Assembly (NCBI RefSeq): GCF_040581405.1
Contig: NZ_CP137157.1
Location: 624,001-688,000 of the forward strand
Length of the DNA: 64,000 nucleotides
Source: Komagataeibacter sucrofermentans DSM 15973
GTDB taxonomy: Bacteria; Pseudomonadota; Alphaproteobacteria; Acetobacterales; Acetobacteraceae
Reading direction: 5' to 3'
Every line of letters starts with the position of its first letter. Position 1 is the first letter of the stretch. Shown in pieces: positions 52,289-62,090 of the stretch. The position numbers and the translations under genes are program-made. Under the pieces are notes generated by a model. That model had not been told where the DNA came from and made no database searches. It worked only from the letters and a program-made list of their open reading frames with translations.

Positions 52289-53590
52289 TCAGGCTTCCGG
52301 CGTGATTCGGTCATGGCCGGGCAGCACGAACAGCACGGTCAGCAGCGAGCAGGCGATGCAGCCGGTCACGTACCAGTAAAACAGACCCTCATGCCCGATC
52401 TGCTTGAACCATAGCGCCACATATTCCGCCGTGCCGCCAAACACCGATACGGTTAGCGCATAGGGCAGCGCCACACCCAGCGCGCGCACGCGGGTGGGAA
52501 AGAGTTCGGCCTTCACCACCGCGTTGATCGATGTGTAGCCTGAAATGCCGATCAGTGCCGCCGTGACCAGGCCAAAGGCCGCCAGCGGTGAGTGCACGGT
52601 GGAAATGGCCTGCATGAGCGGCACGGTGCCCAGGCAGCCGATCACGCCAAAGGACAGCAGCAGCCGCCTGCGGCCCACCCGGTCGGACAGCGCGCCAAAG
52701 GCGGGCTGGATCAGCGCGAACACGAACAGCGATGCGGTCGAGACCAGCGTGGACTGCTCCTTGGCCAGCCCCGCCGTGTTGACCAGATATTTCTGCATGT
52801 AGATGGTGAAGGTGTAGAACGCCACCGTGCCGCCCAGCGTCAGGCCGCATACGCCCAGTACCTCGCGCGGGTGCTGCAGCAGCACGCGCAGGCCGCCATG
52901 TGTGTTCCTGTCTTTCGTGGCGGCGCTGAACTGCTCGCTTTCGGCCATGCCGCGGCGGAACCACAGGATGGATAGCGCCAGCAATGCGCCAATGCCAAAC
53001 GGCACCCGCCAGCCCCATGCGCCAAGCTGTGCCGGGCTGAGCAGTACGAACTGCAGTGCGAGCAGCACCACGAGTGCGAGCAACTGCCCCATCACCAGCG
53101 TGACATACTGGAAGCTGGCATAGAACCCGCGCTGGGCCGGTGGCGCGATTTCGGAAAGGTAGGTCGCACTCGCCCCGTATTCCCCGCCAAGGCTCAACCC
53201 CTGCAACAGCCGGGCGAGCAGCAGGACGGAGGGCGCCGCCAGCCCGATCTGCTCATAGGTCGGGCACAGGGCAATGGCCAGCGAGCCCGCGCACATGGCG
53301 ATGATCGACACGCTCAGCGCCGCCCGCCTGCCATGGCGGTCAGCCATCAGCCCCATCAGCCACCCGCCCACCGGGCGCATCAGGAAGCCGATGGCAAACA
53401 CCGCAGCACTGCGCAGCAGTTCGCTTGTCGGGTTGCCGGGCGGAAAGAACGAATGGGCAAAATACATGGAAAATGCCGCATAGACGTACCAGTCGTAATA
53501 TTCGATCAGATTTCCCGATGAACCCGCAACAATGCTTCGTATTCTTTGCGCGGTGGTCAGTGCGCCAGTCTGGGGCTTGAAAACAGGCAT
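52289..53590 (-). CDS. MFS transporter, metabolite:H+ symporter type
   Basis: 433 aa with about 12 membrane helices. N-terminal GSSGNLIEYYDWYVYAAFSMYFAHSFFP and the loop GWLMGLMADRHGRRAALSVSI are typical of the metabolite:H+ symporter group (KgtP, ProP, ShiA and relatives), as is LLQGLSLGGEYGASATYLSEIAPPAQRGFYASFQYV. Substrate may be a di- or tricarboxylate, 2-oxoglutarate or an osmolyte; it cannot be fixed from sequence. It follows dctA on the same strand with 50 bp between, hinting at organic-acid uptake. Confidence 0.88.
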   Translation of the reverse strand: MPVFKPQTGALTTAQRIRSIVAGSSGNLIEYYDWYVYAAFSMYFAHSFFPPGNPTSELLRSAAVFAIGFLMRPVGGWLMGLMADRHGRRAALSVSIIAMCAGSLAIALCPTYEQIGLAAPSVLLLARLLQGLSLGGEYGASATYLSEIAPPAQRGFYASFQYVTLVMGQLLALVVLLALQFVLLSPAQLGAWGWRVPFGIGALLALSILWFRRGMAESEQFSAATKDRNTHGGLRVLLQHPREVLGVCGLTLGGTVAFYTFTIYMQKYLVNTAGLAKEQSTLVSTASLFVFALIQPAFGALSDRVGRRRLLLSFGVIGCLGTVPLMQAISTVHSPLAAFGLVTAALIGISGYTSINAVVKAELFPTRVRALGVALPYALTVSVFGGTAEYVALWFKQIGHEGLFYWYVTGCIACSLLTVLFVLPGHDRITPEA

Positions 53591-53640
53591 GTTATGAAAC
53601 CTATGGACGCAAATGAAGAGACGAGAGGGAAAACAGGGCG

Positions 53641-55002
53641 TTAGTGAATGGTAGGCCGAGGGTGGTCATCGGCGGGCATGACGGGCGTATCGGCCTGCGC
53701 GTTGCTGATCCGCCCCGACAGGGCGGCGGCAAGGCGCTGTGTATCGAGCGCGCCTTCCCACCGGGCCAGAACGATGGTCGCCACCGCGTTGCCGATGATG
53801 TTGGTCAGCGACCGGCATTCGGACATGAAGCGGTCAATGCCAAGGATCAGCCCCATCCCCGCCACCGGCACGTCAGGCACTACCGCCAGCGTTGCGGCAA
53901 GGGTAACGAAACCGGCTCCGGTCACGCCTGCCGCGCCCTTTGAGCTGATCATGGCCACGAGCAGCAGGCTGATCTGCTGGCCCAGCCCCAGATGCACGTC
54001 GGTCGCCTGGGCGATGAACAGGGCCGAGAGCGACATGTAGATGTTGGTGCCATCAAGATTGAAGGAATAGCCCATCGGCACCACAAGCCCGACCACGGAG
54101 GGGGCGCAGCCTGCGTTTTCCAGCCGGGTGATGAGGGTGGGCAGGGCGGATTCAGATGAACTCGTGCCCAGCACGATCAGCAGTTCCTCGCGCAGGTAGC
54201 GCAGCAGCGGCAGGATGCGAAACCCGTTCCACCGCGCCACGGCCCCCAGAATGACCAGCACGAACAGGGCGGAGGTGGCATAGAACGTGGCTACCAGAAA
54301 GGCGAGGTGCAGTACCGCGCCAATGCCAAAGCGCCCGATGGTGAACGCCATGGCACCCAGCGCCCCGATGGGGGCTGCGTACATGACCAGCCGCACCACG
54401 CCAAACACCAGCTGCGTCAGCTGCTTGAGCAGGGTCAGGATGGCCTGCCCTTTGCTGCCCATGCGCGACAGGCTGATGCTGAACAGGATGGCGACCAGCA
54501 GCACCTGCAATATGTCGCCTGACACAAAGGCGCTGACCACCGTATCGGGGATGATGTTGAGCACGAAATCGCTGAATGAATGCGCCTGCGCCTTTGCCGT
54601 ATAGGCAGCCACCGCATGCGCATCGAGCGTTGCGGGGTTGGCGTGGATATGCGCGCCCGGCTGCACCACGTTGGCCACGATCATGCCCACCACCAGCGCA
54701 AGCGTGGAGAAGGCGATGAAATAGACCATCGCCTTGCCCGCAAGCCTGCCCGCCTGCCCAAGGTCGGACAGGCCGGCAACGCCTGTGACCACGGTGAGGA
54801 AGATGACCGGCGGGATCACCATCTTGACCAGGCGGATGAACCCGTCGCCCAGCGGCTTGAGGGCCACGGCCGCATGCGGGCAGAAATGCCCCAGCGCAAT
54901 GCCCGCCACCACCGCGATGATCACCTGCGCGTACAGGCTGGTGAACAGGGATCTGCCGCGCGCGGGCTGGCCCTGCGGGCAGGTCGGCGTTGGCTTGGGC
55001 AT
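53641..55002 (-). CDS. dctA: C4-dicarboxylate:cation symporter (DctA)
   Basis: 453 aa of the glutamate/aspartate-type (DAACS) family, importing succinate, fumarate and malate. [49 protein letters not shown], the serine-rich reentrant loop [71 protein letters not shown] and [36 protein letters not shown] are all diagnostic. The MPKPTP Met is preferred over the upstream one for family length, with AAGGA upstream. Confidence 0.95.
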   Translation of the reverse strand: MPKPTPTCPQGQPARGRSLFTSLYAQVIIAVVAGIALGHFCPHAAVALKPLGDGFIRLVKMVIPPVIFLTVVTGVAGLSDLGQAGRLAGKAMVYFIAFSTLALVVGMIVANVVQPGAHIHANPATLDAHAVAAYTAKAQAHSFSDFVLNIIPDTVVSAFVSGDILQVLLVAILFSISLSRMGSKGQAILTLLKQLTQLVFGVVRLVMYAAPIGALGAMAFTIGRFGIGAVLHLAFLVATFYATSALFVLVILGAVARWNGFRILPLLRYLREELLIVLGTSSSESALPTLITRLENAGCAPSVVGLVVPMGYSFNLDGTNIYMSLSALFIAQATDVHLGLGQQISLLLVAMISSKGAAGVTGAGFVTLAATLAVVPDVPVAGMGLILGIDRFMSECRSLTNIIGNAVATIVLARWEGALDTQRLAAALSGRISNAQADTPVMPADDHPRPTIH

Positions 55003-55246
55003 GGTAAGGCTGGTCCTTGGGGTCGTGTCGGTTCTATGGGCCGTAAACAGGCGGGGTGACGGCATGCCGGGGGCACGCTAGTGGGTTTTGGCGCGGCGCG
55101 AACCTGAAAATCAGGTGAGATGCAGATTGTTTCGGTTGGTGCATATCATCGGTTGCCAGATATTCCAAAAAAACATGATGACTTTACATCAGCCGCATGA
55201 CAGGGCACGGACATGGTTTGTTCTTTTTTGTGGGAAATGGTTCATC
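55003..55246. other. Divergent dctA/rmuC intergenic region
   Basis: About 240 bp; the right half (55120-55245) is AT rich and should hold the promoters. A short inverted repeat CCTGA-AAA-TCAGG lies at 55103-55115. No specific regulator site can be named. Confidence 0.3.
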
Positions 55247-56563
55247 ATGGCTGATCTGTCCGCATCGCCCGTTATCTGGATTGGTCTGTTGTGCGCTGTC
55301 CTGTCGTGCCTGGTGTCGTTTATCGTGCTGCGCAGGCTGTCTTTCATGGGGGGCGGGCAGGATGCGGAATTGCTCGGGCGGCTATGCGTGATGATGGAGC
55401 GCGAGACCGCCGCCCGCATGGCCGGGAGCGAGGCCCAGCGCGCCCGCATGGCCGAGATCGAGCGCGCACTTTCCAACCGTTTCGACCAGCGCCATCAGGA
55501 ACTGACCGAGACCTTCAACCGCATTGCCCGCATGATGGGCCGCGACCTGTCCGAGATGCGTGTGACCCAGTCCGAATCCCTGCGCGAGATGGCGGAGGAG
55601 GGCAGGCGCAACAGCGATGAACTCCGCGCCGCCGTAAACGAGCGCCTGCATGAGGCGGTGGAAAAGCAGATGCAGACCTCCTTCCAGCGCGTGCTCGAGC
55701 AGATCGGCGCGATGCAGAAGGCAATGGGCGAGGTCTCGGCCATGACCGCGCAGGTGGGTGACCTCAAGCGGCTGTTCTCCAACGTCAAGACCCGTGGCGG
55801 CTGGGGCGAGGCGCAGTTGCGCACCATCCTTGATGACGTGCTGCCCGCAGGCAGCTACGACACCAACCGCCGCCTGCGCGATGATAGCCGCGAGGTGGTG
55901 GAATTTGCCGTGCGCATGCCGGTGCGCGCCACCGTGCCGCCGGTGCTGGCCATTGATTCCAAATTCCCCACCGAAGCCTATGAGCGCCTGCTACAGGCCG
56001 TGGAGGACTGCAACCCCGATGCCGAGCGCGCCGCCCGCCGCGCGCTTGAAACCACGCTGCGCATCGAGGCCCGCAAGATCGCCACCAAATACATCGTGCC
56101 GCCCGTTACGGTGGAATTTGCGGTGCTGTACCTGCCCACCGATGGGCTTTATGCCGAGGTGGCGCGTATTCCCGGCCTGCTTGATGAAATCGGGCGCACC
56201 TACCGCGTTATCGTGATGGGGCCGGGGCTGATGCCCGCTATGCTGCGCACCATTCATCTTGGCTACGTGACCCTTGCGCTCGAACGCCGCACCGATGACA
56301 TCGCCCGCCTGCTCGGCGCCACACGGCAGGAAATGCTGCGCATGGATGGCGTGCTGGAGAAACTGGCCCGCAATGCGTCCGCCATGTCCTCCTCGATTGA
56401 TGAGGCCCGCCGCCGCACCGGGCTTGTCAGCCGCAGGCTGCGCGAGCTTGATGTCGATACGCAGGAGGCGGGAGCACCCGATTCCGCCGCCACGCCCCCC
56501 GCTCCTGACGCGCAGGGCGACATGACCGCGCGGTGGGGGCATGAGGGTGCTCCGCCTCGCTGA
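55247..56563 (+). CDS. rmuC: DNA recombination protein RmuC
   Basis: 438 aa. An N-terminal membrane helix (VIWIGLLCAVLSCLVSFIVL), a long coiled-coil region (RETAARMAGSEAQRARMAEIERALS...QKAMGEVSAMTAQVGDLKRLF) and the C-terminal RmuC core: NVKTRGGWGEAQLRTILDDVLPAGSYDTN, VLAIDSKFPTEAYERLL, YIVPPVTVEFAVLYLPTDGLYAEVAR and VMGPGLMPAMLRTIHLGYVTLALE. The core is a restriction-nuclease-like fold thought to limit inversions and foreign DNA. The open frame upstream of 55247 is not homologous. Confidence 0.94.
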   Translation: MADLSASPVIWIGLLCAVLSCLVSFIVLRRLSFMGGGQDAELLGRLCVMMERETAARMAGSEAQRARMAEIERALSNRFDQRHQELTETFNRIARMMGRDLSEMRVTQSESLREMAEEGRRNSDELRAAVNERLHEAVEKQMQTSFQRVLEQIGAMQKAMGEVSAMTAQVGDLKRLFSNVKTRGGWGEAQLRTILDDVLPAGSYDTNRRLRDDSREVVEFAVRMPVRATVPPVLAIDSKFPTEAYERLLQAVEDCNPDAERAARRALETTLRIEARKIATKYIVPPVTVEFAVLYLPTDGLYAEVARIPGLLDEIGRTYRVIVMGPGLMPAMLRTIHLGYVTLALERRTDDIARLLGATRQEMLRMDGVLEKLARNASAMSSSIDEARRRTGLVSRRLRELDVDTQEAGAPDSAATPPAPDAQGDMTARWGHEGAPPR

Positions 56564-56614
56564 AATTGATTTTAATTGGCCGCGTTTGGCCACGCGCGGC
56601 ATAAGGAGCAGGTG

Positions 56615-57352
56615 ATGAGTGTTCCGTCTGAAAACCTGCCGCCCGACCCCATGCCCACCGTGCCCCGGCCCGAGGCCACGCCGCGCGTGCTGCTGGTGGA
56701 GGATGATGGCAAGATCGCGCAGGAAGTGATCGAGGAACTGGAAAGCCGGCACTTCGTGGTGCAGCACGAGTTTTCGGGGGCGGCGGGGCTGTCCATTGGG
56801 CTGAACGCGCATTTTGATGTGATGATCGTTGACCGCATGCTGCCCGAACTCGATGGCCTGACGCTGATCGAGACCCTGCGCGAGCGGCAGGTGCACGTGC
56901 CGGTGCTGGTGCTTTCCGCCCTTTCGGCGGTGGATGACCGGGTGAGCGGGCTCAAGGCGGGGGGCGACGACTACCTGACCAAGCCGTTTGCCATGGAGGA
57001 ACTCGCCGCCCGCCTCGAGGCCCTGCTGCGCCGCCCCGACACCTCGCGCCACACCATGCTGCGCGCGGGCCCGCTGGAGATGGACCTCATCACCCGCACC
57101 GTGCGGCGCGATGGCGAGCTGATCGAGTTGCTGCCGCGTGAGTTCAGGCTGCTCGAATACCTCATGCGCCGCCCCAACCAGGTGCTCACGCGCAACATGC
57201 TGCTTGAGGATGTGTGGAACTACCGCTTCATTCCCCAGACCAACCTCGTGGACGTGCATATCGGCAAGCTGCGCCGCAAGATTGATGAAACGGGTCGCCC
57301 GCCCCTGATCCAGAGCATTCGCGGCGCGGGGTTCATGCTGCGTGTTTCGTAA
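56615..57352 (+). CDS. Two-component response regulator, OmpR/PhoB family
   Basis: 245 aa. Receiver domain with phosphorylatable Asp73 in FDVMIVDRMLPELDGLTLIETLR, the acidic pair in VLLVEDDGKIA and the Lys of DDYLTKPFAMEEL. The C-terminal winged helix has LEYLMRRPNQVLTRNMLLEDVWNYRF and VDVHIGKLRRKID with the GAGFMLR end. An AAGGAG Shine-Dalgarno lies six bases before the ATG. It shares 11 bp with the sensor kinase gene behind it. Confidence 0.95.
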   Translation: MSVPSENLPPDPMPTVPRPEATPRVLLVEDDGKIAQEVIEELESRHFVVQHEFSGAAGLSIGLNAHFDVMIVDRMLPELDGLTLIETLRERQVHVPVLVLSALSAVDDRVSGLKAGGDDYLTKPFAMEELAARLEALLRRPDTSRHTMLRAGPLEMDLITRTVRRDGELIELLPREFRLLEYLMRRPNQVLTRNMLLEDVWNYRFIPQTNLVDVHIGKLRRKIDETGRPPLIQSIRGAGFMLRVS

Positions 57353-58739
57353 CGAGCTGTTCCGCACCGCCACCTTCCGCCTCACGCTGGCGGTCGTGGC
57401 GGCGATGATCGGCTCGGCGGCGTTGCAGTTCTTTTTTGGCTACAGCCAGGCGAATGTGTTCGAGGCCAAGCGTTCGGACACCCTGCTGCTGCGTGAGGCC
57501 AGCATCCTGCAGCACGAAACCCCGGAAGCGCTGGAGCAGCAGGTGCGCGACCGCGCCACCGATGACCTGCGCATCATCATGAACGCCACCACCCTGTTCG
57601 ATGCCGGGCAGCATTACATCGTGGGCGACCTGCATAGCTGGCCCACCGGGCTGGTGGCCGACGGGCGCGTGCATGTCATAGCCCCCGAGGCCACGGGGGG
57701 CAGTTCGGTCACCGTGCTGCGCATGGTGGCGGTGAGCGTGCCCGGCGGGCGCTATCTGGTGCTCGGGCGCAGCCGGCAGATGCGCACCGAACTGCGGCTG
57801 ATGATGCGGCATTCCATGCTGGTCTCGATCGTGCCGACCGTGCTGTTCGCGCTCATTACCGGCATCATTCTCAGCCACCGCGCGCTCTCGCGCGTCAAGG
57901 TCATGCATGAGGCGATTGACCGCATCATGGAAGGCGACCTGCATGAGCGCCTGCCCGCGGGGCGGCAGAATGACGACCTCCAGCGCCTTGCGGGCAGCGT
58001 CAACCGCATGCTCGACCGCCTCGAGCAGCTGCTTGATGAAATACGCGACGTGGGCAACGACATCGCCCACGACCTGCGCACGCCGCTCGCCCGCGTGCGC
58101 GCCCGGCTTGACCGCGCGCTCAACGCCGATCACTCGGCGGAGGCGCTGCGCAATGTCATCGCCCGCACCATTGATGATCTTGACCAGTCCTTTGCCATCA
58201 TCACCGCGCTGCTGCGCATAGGCGAGATCGAGAACGGGCGCAGGCGGGCCGGGTTCGGCACGGTGGACCTCGGTGCGCTGGTGGCCGATATCGTCGATCT
58301 GTATGAACCCATAGCCGAAACCAAGGGTATCATCCTGGCCTGCGCCGCCCGCGAGGCGCCCATCAGGGTGCAGGGCGACCGCGACCTCCTGATCGAGGTG
58401 CTGGCCAACCTGGTGGACAACGCCATCAAATTCACCCCCGGCGGCGGCCGGGTTGAAATTCATACCGCAATGAACGGGGAGTGCGCCCTGCTGCAGGTGA
58501 TCGATACGGGCATCGGCATCCCGGCAGCCGAGCGCAAGGCGGTGACGGGGCGCTTCTACCGCTCGGACAAAAGCCGCCACATTCCCGGATCAGGCCTGGG
58601 GCTGAGCCTGGTCTCCGCCATCGTGGCGCTGCATCATGCGCAGCTCGACATCACGCCCACGCGTGTGCACGAGCGGCGACCGGGCGTTACCATGACCATA
58701 ATTTTTCCGCCTTTCTGTGTGGTGCAGGCCGGAAACTAA
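57342..58739 (+). CDS. Sensor histidine kinase
   Basis: 465 aa. Two membrane helices flank a periplasmic sensor domain of about 125 residues (first helix LTLAVVAAMIGSAALQFFFG, second SMLVSIVPTVLFALITGIIL). Then HAMP, HisKA with His243 in DIAHDLRTPLARVRARLDRAL, and the ATPase N (LANLVDNAIKFTP), G1 (DTGIGIP) and G2 (GSGLGLSLVSAI) boxes. The overall layout is CusS/HssS-like. Start is GTG inside the regulator gene's last codons. The RND efflux operon begins 159 bp downstream, so it may control that operon (inference). Confidence 0.94.
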   Translation: MFRNELFRTATFRLTLAVVAAMIGSAALQFFFGYSQANVFEAKRSDTLLLREASILQHETPEALEQQVRDRATDDLRIIMNATTLFDAGQHYIVGDLHSWPTGLVADGRVHVIAPEATGGSSVTVLRMVAVSVPGGRYLVLGRSRQMRTELRLMMRHSMLVSIVPTVLFALITGIILSHRALSRVKVMHEAIDRIMEGDLHERLPAGRQNDDLQRLAGSVNRMLDRLEQLLDEIRDVGNDIAHDLRTPLARVRARLDRALNADHSAEALRNVIARTIDDLDQSFAIITALLRIGEIENGRRRAGFGTVDLGALVADIVDLYEPIAETKGIILACAAREAPIRVQGDRDLLIEVLANLVDNAIKFTPGGGRVEIHTAMNGECALLQVIDTGIGIPAAERKAVTGRFYRSDKSRHIPGSGLGLSLVSAIVALHHAQLDITPTRVHERRPGVTMTIIFPPFCVVQAGN

Positions 58740-58806
58740 ATTGAAATTTCATTTGCCACCTGACGCACCCCCATTAACACCGAATGGACAGACGGGGAGA
58801 CGAGAG

Positions 58807-58902
58807 ATGCAAGAACACCACCTGTCCCGGCCCGGGCCGCGCTGCGCGGGCTTCATGGGGCCGGGCCTGCCGACAGGGCAGGGGGCAACAGGCCGCGCAT
58901 GA
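58807..58902 (+). CDS. Possible 31-codon leader peptide upstream of the RND permease
   Basis: Short ORF starting ATG at 58807 with GGGGAG seven bases upstream (58794-58799), encoding MQEHHLSRPGPRCAGFMGPG and ending RA with a TGA at 58900-58902 that overlaps the permease ATG (58899). This gives an ATGA coupling like that between the other genes of the operon. It may be a regulatory leader or translational coupler; no homologue is known to me and it may not be expressed. Confidence 0.4.
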   Translation: MQEHHLSRPGPRCAGFMGPGLPTGQGATGRA

Positions 58903-61900
58903 ACGGTATTGTCGTTACCGCGCTCAAGCGGCCCTATACTTTTGTTGTCCTGTCCATTCTCATCGTCGTGTTCGGTGTCCGTGGCCTGCTCCGCACGCCA
59001 ACCGATGTCTTCCCCAGCATCAACATTCCCGTGGTGGCGATCTGCTGGACCTATACCGGCCTCATGCCCGAAGACATGTCCGGCCGCGTGGTCTATTATT
59101 ACGAGCGCGCGCTGACCGCCACGGTCAACAACATCGAACATATCGAGAGCCAGTCCTATTACGGGCGTGGTATCGTCAAGGTGTTCTTCCAGCCCGGCAC
59201 CAACACCGCCGTGGCGCAGACGCAGATCACCGCCGTCTCCCAGACCGTCATCAAACAGATGCCCGCCGGCATGACGCCGCCGCTGGTGCTGACCTACAAT
59301 GCCTCGTCTGTGCCGGTGCTGACGTTACAGGTCTCATCGGATTCCATGACGGCGTCGCAGATCTACGACATGTCCTCCAACCTGATCCGGCCCGCGCTGG
59401 TTTCGGTCGCGGGGGCGGCCATCCCCAACCCCTATGGTGGCCAGCCGGGCAACATCATGGTCGATCTCGACCAGAGCAAGTTGCTGGCGCACGGGCTTTC
59501 GGCCACCGATATCGGCAATGCGCTGAGCAAGCAGAACATCGTGCTGCCAGCAGGCGACCAGCAGATCGGCGCGTTTGACTGGATGGTGCAAACCAACGCC
59601 TCGCCTGACGAGATCGACAGTTTCAACAACATGCCCATCAAGCAGGAGGGGAATTCCGTCGTCTACCTGCGCGATGTGGCGTGGGTGCACGCAGGCGGGC
59701 CGCCACAGACCAACATGGTGCTGGTCAAGGGGCACCAGGCGGTGCTGATCGTCATCATGAAAAGCGGCGATGCCTCGACGCTTTCGGTGGTGAGCGGGAT
59801 CAAGGCGCTGCTGCCCTCCATCGTGCGCACGCTGCCGCCCGGCGTTGACATTACCGTGCTGGGCGATGCCTCGACCTTCGTGAAGGAGGCGGTGCGCGAC
59901 GTGGTGCAGGAAATGGGCACCGCCGCCCTGCTGACCAGCCTTGTCGTGCTGCTGTTCCTTGGCTCGTGGCGATCGACCGTCATCATCGCCACCTCCATCC
60001 CGCTGGCCATGCTGTGCTCGGTCGTTGGGCTGGGGGCTGCGGGCCAGACCATCAATGTCATGACGCTTGGCGGCCTCGCGCTGGCCGTGGGCATCCTGGT
60101 CGATGATGCGACGGTGATGATCGAGAACATCGATGCGCATCTGGAAATGGACAAGGATCTGGAAACGGCCATCATCGACGCCGCCAACCAGATCGTCATT
60201 CCCACCTTCGTCTCGACATTGTGCATCTGTATCGTGTGGATGCCGCTGTTCCAGCTGACGGGCGTTGCGGGCTGGCTGTTCATGCCCATGGCCGAAGCCA
60301 TCATCTTCGCCATGATCGCCTCGTTCATCCTGTCGCGCACGCTGGTGCCGACCATGGCCAAATACATGCTCGCAGCCCAGGTCGCGGCACACGCCAGGGC
60401 CAAGGCGGAGGGCGGCCATCATGAGCCGACCAATATCTTCGGCCGCTTCCAGCAGGGTTTTGAGCGCCGCTTCGTCACCTTCCGCAACCGCTACAAGGCG
60501 CTGCTCGAGCACCTGCTGCTCATCCGCGGGCGTTTCGTGCCGATCTTTGGCGTCGCGGCCTTCGCCTCGCTGGGCCTGCTGCTGTTTGCCGGGCAGGACT
60601 TCTTCCCCGAGATCAATTCCAACGCGCTGGCCATTCACATGCGCGCGCCCATGGGCACCAAGATCGCGGAAGCAGGCAAGATCGCCATGCTGGTCAATGG
60701 CGAGATCGAGCGCCTGCTGCCCGGTCAGGTCGAGGGCATTGTCAATAACTGTGGCCTGCCGTTCAGCCCGCTCAACCAGGCCTTCATCCCCACGCCCACC
60801 GTCGGCGCGCAGGACTGCGACCTGACCGTGACGCTGAAGGACGAGGAAGCGCCGGTGGCGAAGTTCCGCGGCATCCTGCGCAAGGGGCTGGCCGAAAAAT
60901 TCCCCGGCACCGACATCACCTTCATGCCAGCCGACCTGACCGCCAAGATCCTGAATTTCGGGCTGCCCGCGCCGCTCGACGTGCAGGTATCGGGGCGCAA
61001 CCTGTATGACAATTTCGATTTTGCCGAGAAGCTGGCCGAGAAGCTGCGCCACGTCACCGGCATTGCCGACGTGTCGGTGCAGGAGCCGCTCAACACGCCC
61101 ACGCTGCGCGTCAACGCCCGCCGTACCTACGCGCTGGGCACGGGGCTGACGGAATCGGACGTGGCCAATAACGCGCTCGCCGTGCTGTCGGGCAGCGGGC
61201 AGGTGGCGCCGACCTACTGGCTCGATCCCAAGACCGGGGTCTCGCATCTGGTCGATATCCAGACGCCGCTGCAGTTCCTGCAGACCATGAACGACCTCGA
61301 GACCATTCCCATCGACAAGGGCGATGGCAACCCGTCCGACAAGGCGCCCCAGATCCTTGGCGGCCTGAGCGAGATCGTGCAGACCGGCACGCCGGGCGAG
61401 GTGTCGCACTACAACATCATGCCCGTGTTCAACATCTATGCCTCGAACGAGGGGCTGGACCTTGGCGCGGTCTCGCGTGAGGTCGAGCGCGTGGTTGATG
61501 AAACCCGCAAGGAACTGCCGCAGGGCTCGAGCCTGACGATCTACGGCCAGGCCTCGACCATGAACGGAGCCTATACCCAGCTTATCGGCGGGCTCGCGAT
61601 GTCGATTTTGCTGGTGTACCTGATCATTGTCGTCAACTTCCAGTCGTGGCTTGACCCGTTCATCATCATCACCGCGCTGCCCGGCGCCCTTGGCGGCATC
61701 GCGTGGGCACTGTTCCTCACGCACACGGCGCTGTCGGTTCCGGCGCTGACGGGCGCGATCATGTGCATGGGCACGGCCACGGCCAACTCCATCCTTGTCG
61801 TGTCATTCGCGCGTGAGCGGATGGACCTGCATGGCGATGCGGTGAAGGCCGCGATCGAGGCGGGCTACGAGCGTATCCGCCCGGTGCTGATGACGGCATC

Positions 61901-62090
61901 TGCCATGATCATCGGCATGCTGCCCATGTCGCTGAGCAATTCGCAGAATGCGCCGCTCGGGCGCGCGGTGATGGGGGGGCTGCTGGTCGCCACCTGCGCC
62001 ACGCTGTTGTTCGTGCCGTGCGTTTTTGCGCTGATCCATTCCAGAAAGTCCAAGAAAGCCGCCGCTGCTGGCGAAGGAGAGCACGCATGA
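58899..62090 (+). CDS. RND efflux transporter, permease subunit
   Basis: 1063 aa proton-driven pump of the inner membrane. Architecture: N-terminal helix ALKRPYTFVVLSILIVVFGV, porter domain, helices TM2-TM6 with the proton-relay pair in GGLALAVGILVDDATVMIENID (two Asp, the HAE pattern rather than the metal-pump pattern), a second porter domain, and TM8-TM12 with GAIMCMGTATANSILVVSFARERM and LPMSLSNSQNAPLGRAVMGGLLVATCATLLFVP. Substrate unknown; the DD pair argues for organic compounds rather than metals. Coupled by ATGA to the adaptor gene behind it and possibly to the leader ORF before it. Confidence 0.95.
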   Translation: MNGIVVTALKRPYTFVVLSILIVVFGVRGLLRTPTDVFPSINIPVVAICWTYTGLMPEDMSGRVVYYYERALTATVNNIEHIESQSYYGRGIVKVFFQPGTNTAVAQTQITAVSQTVIKQMPAGMTPPLVLTYNASSVPVLTLQVSSDSMTASQIYDMSSNLIRPALVSVAGAAIPNPYGGQPGNIMVDLDQSKLLAHGLSATDIGNALSKQNIVLPAGDQQIGAFDWMVQTNASPDEIDSFNNMPIKQEGNSVVYLRDVAWVHAGGPPQTNMVLVKGHQAVLIVIMKSGDASTLSVVSGIKALLPSIVRTLPPGVDITVLGDASTFVKEAVRDVVQEMGTAALLTSLVVLLFLGSWRSTVIIATSIPLAMLCSVVGLGAAGQTINVMTLGGLALAVGILVDDATVMIENIDAHLEMDKDLETAIIDAANQIVIPTFVSTLCICIVWMPLFQLTGVAGWLFMPMAEAIIFAMIASFILSRTLVPTMAKYMLAAQVAAHARAKAEGGHHEPTNIFGRFQQGFERRFVTFRNRYKALLEHLLLIRGRFVPIFGVAAFASLGLLLFAGQDFFPEINSNALAIHMRAPMGTKIAEAGKIAMLVNGEIERLLPGQVEGIVNNCGLPFSPLNQAFIPTPTVGAQDCDLTVTLKDEEAPVAKFRGILRKGLAEKFPGTDITFMPADLTAKILNFGLPAPLDVQVSGRNLYDNFDFAEKLAEKLRHVTGIADVSVQEPLNTPTLRVNARRTYALGTGLTESDVANNALAVLSGSGQVAPTYWLDPKTGVSHLVDIQTPLQFLQTMNDLETIPIDKGDGNPSDKAPQILGGLSEIVQTGTPGEVSHYNIMPVFNIYASNEGLDLGAVSREVERVVDETRKELPQGSSLTIYGQASTMNGAYTQLIGGLAMSILLVYLIIVVNFQSWLDPFIIITALPGALGGIAWALFLTHTALSVPALTGAIMCMGTATANSILVVSFARERMDLHGDAVKAAIEAGYERIRPVLMTASAMIIGMLPMSLSNSQNAPLGRAVMGGLLVATCATLLFVPCVFALIHSRKSKKAAAAGEGEHA

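Noticed and set aside
59334-61724. 796-codon open frame on the minus strand
   Set aside because: Antisense to the RND permease, composition typical of shadow frames.
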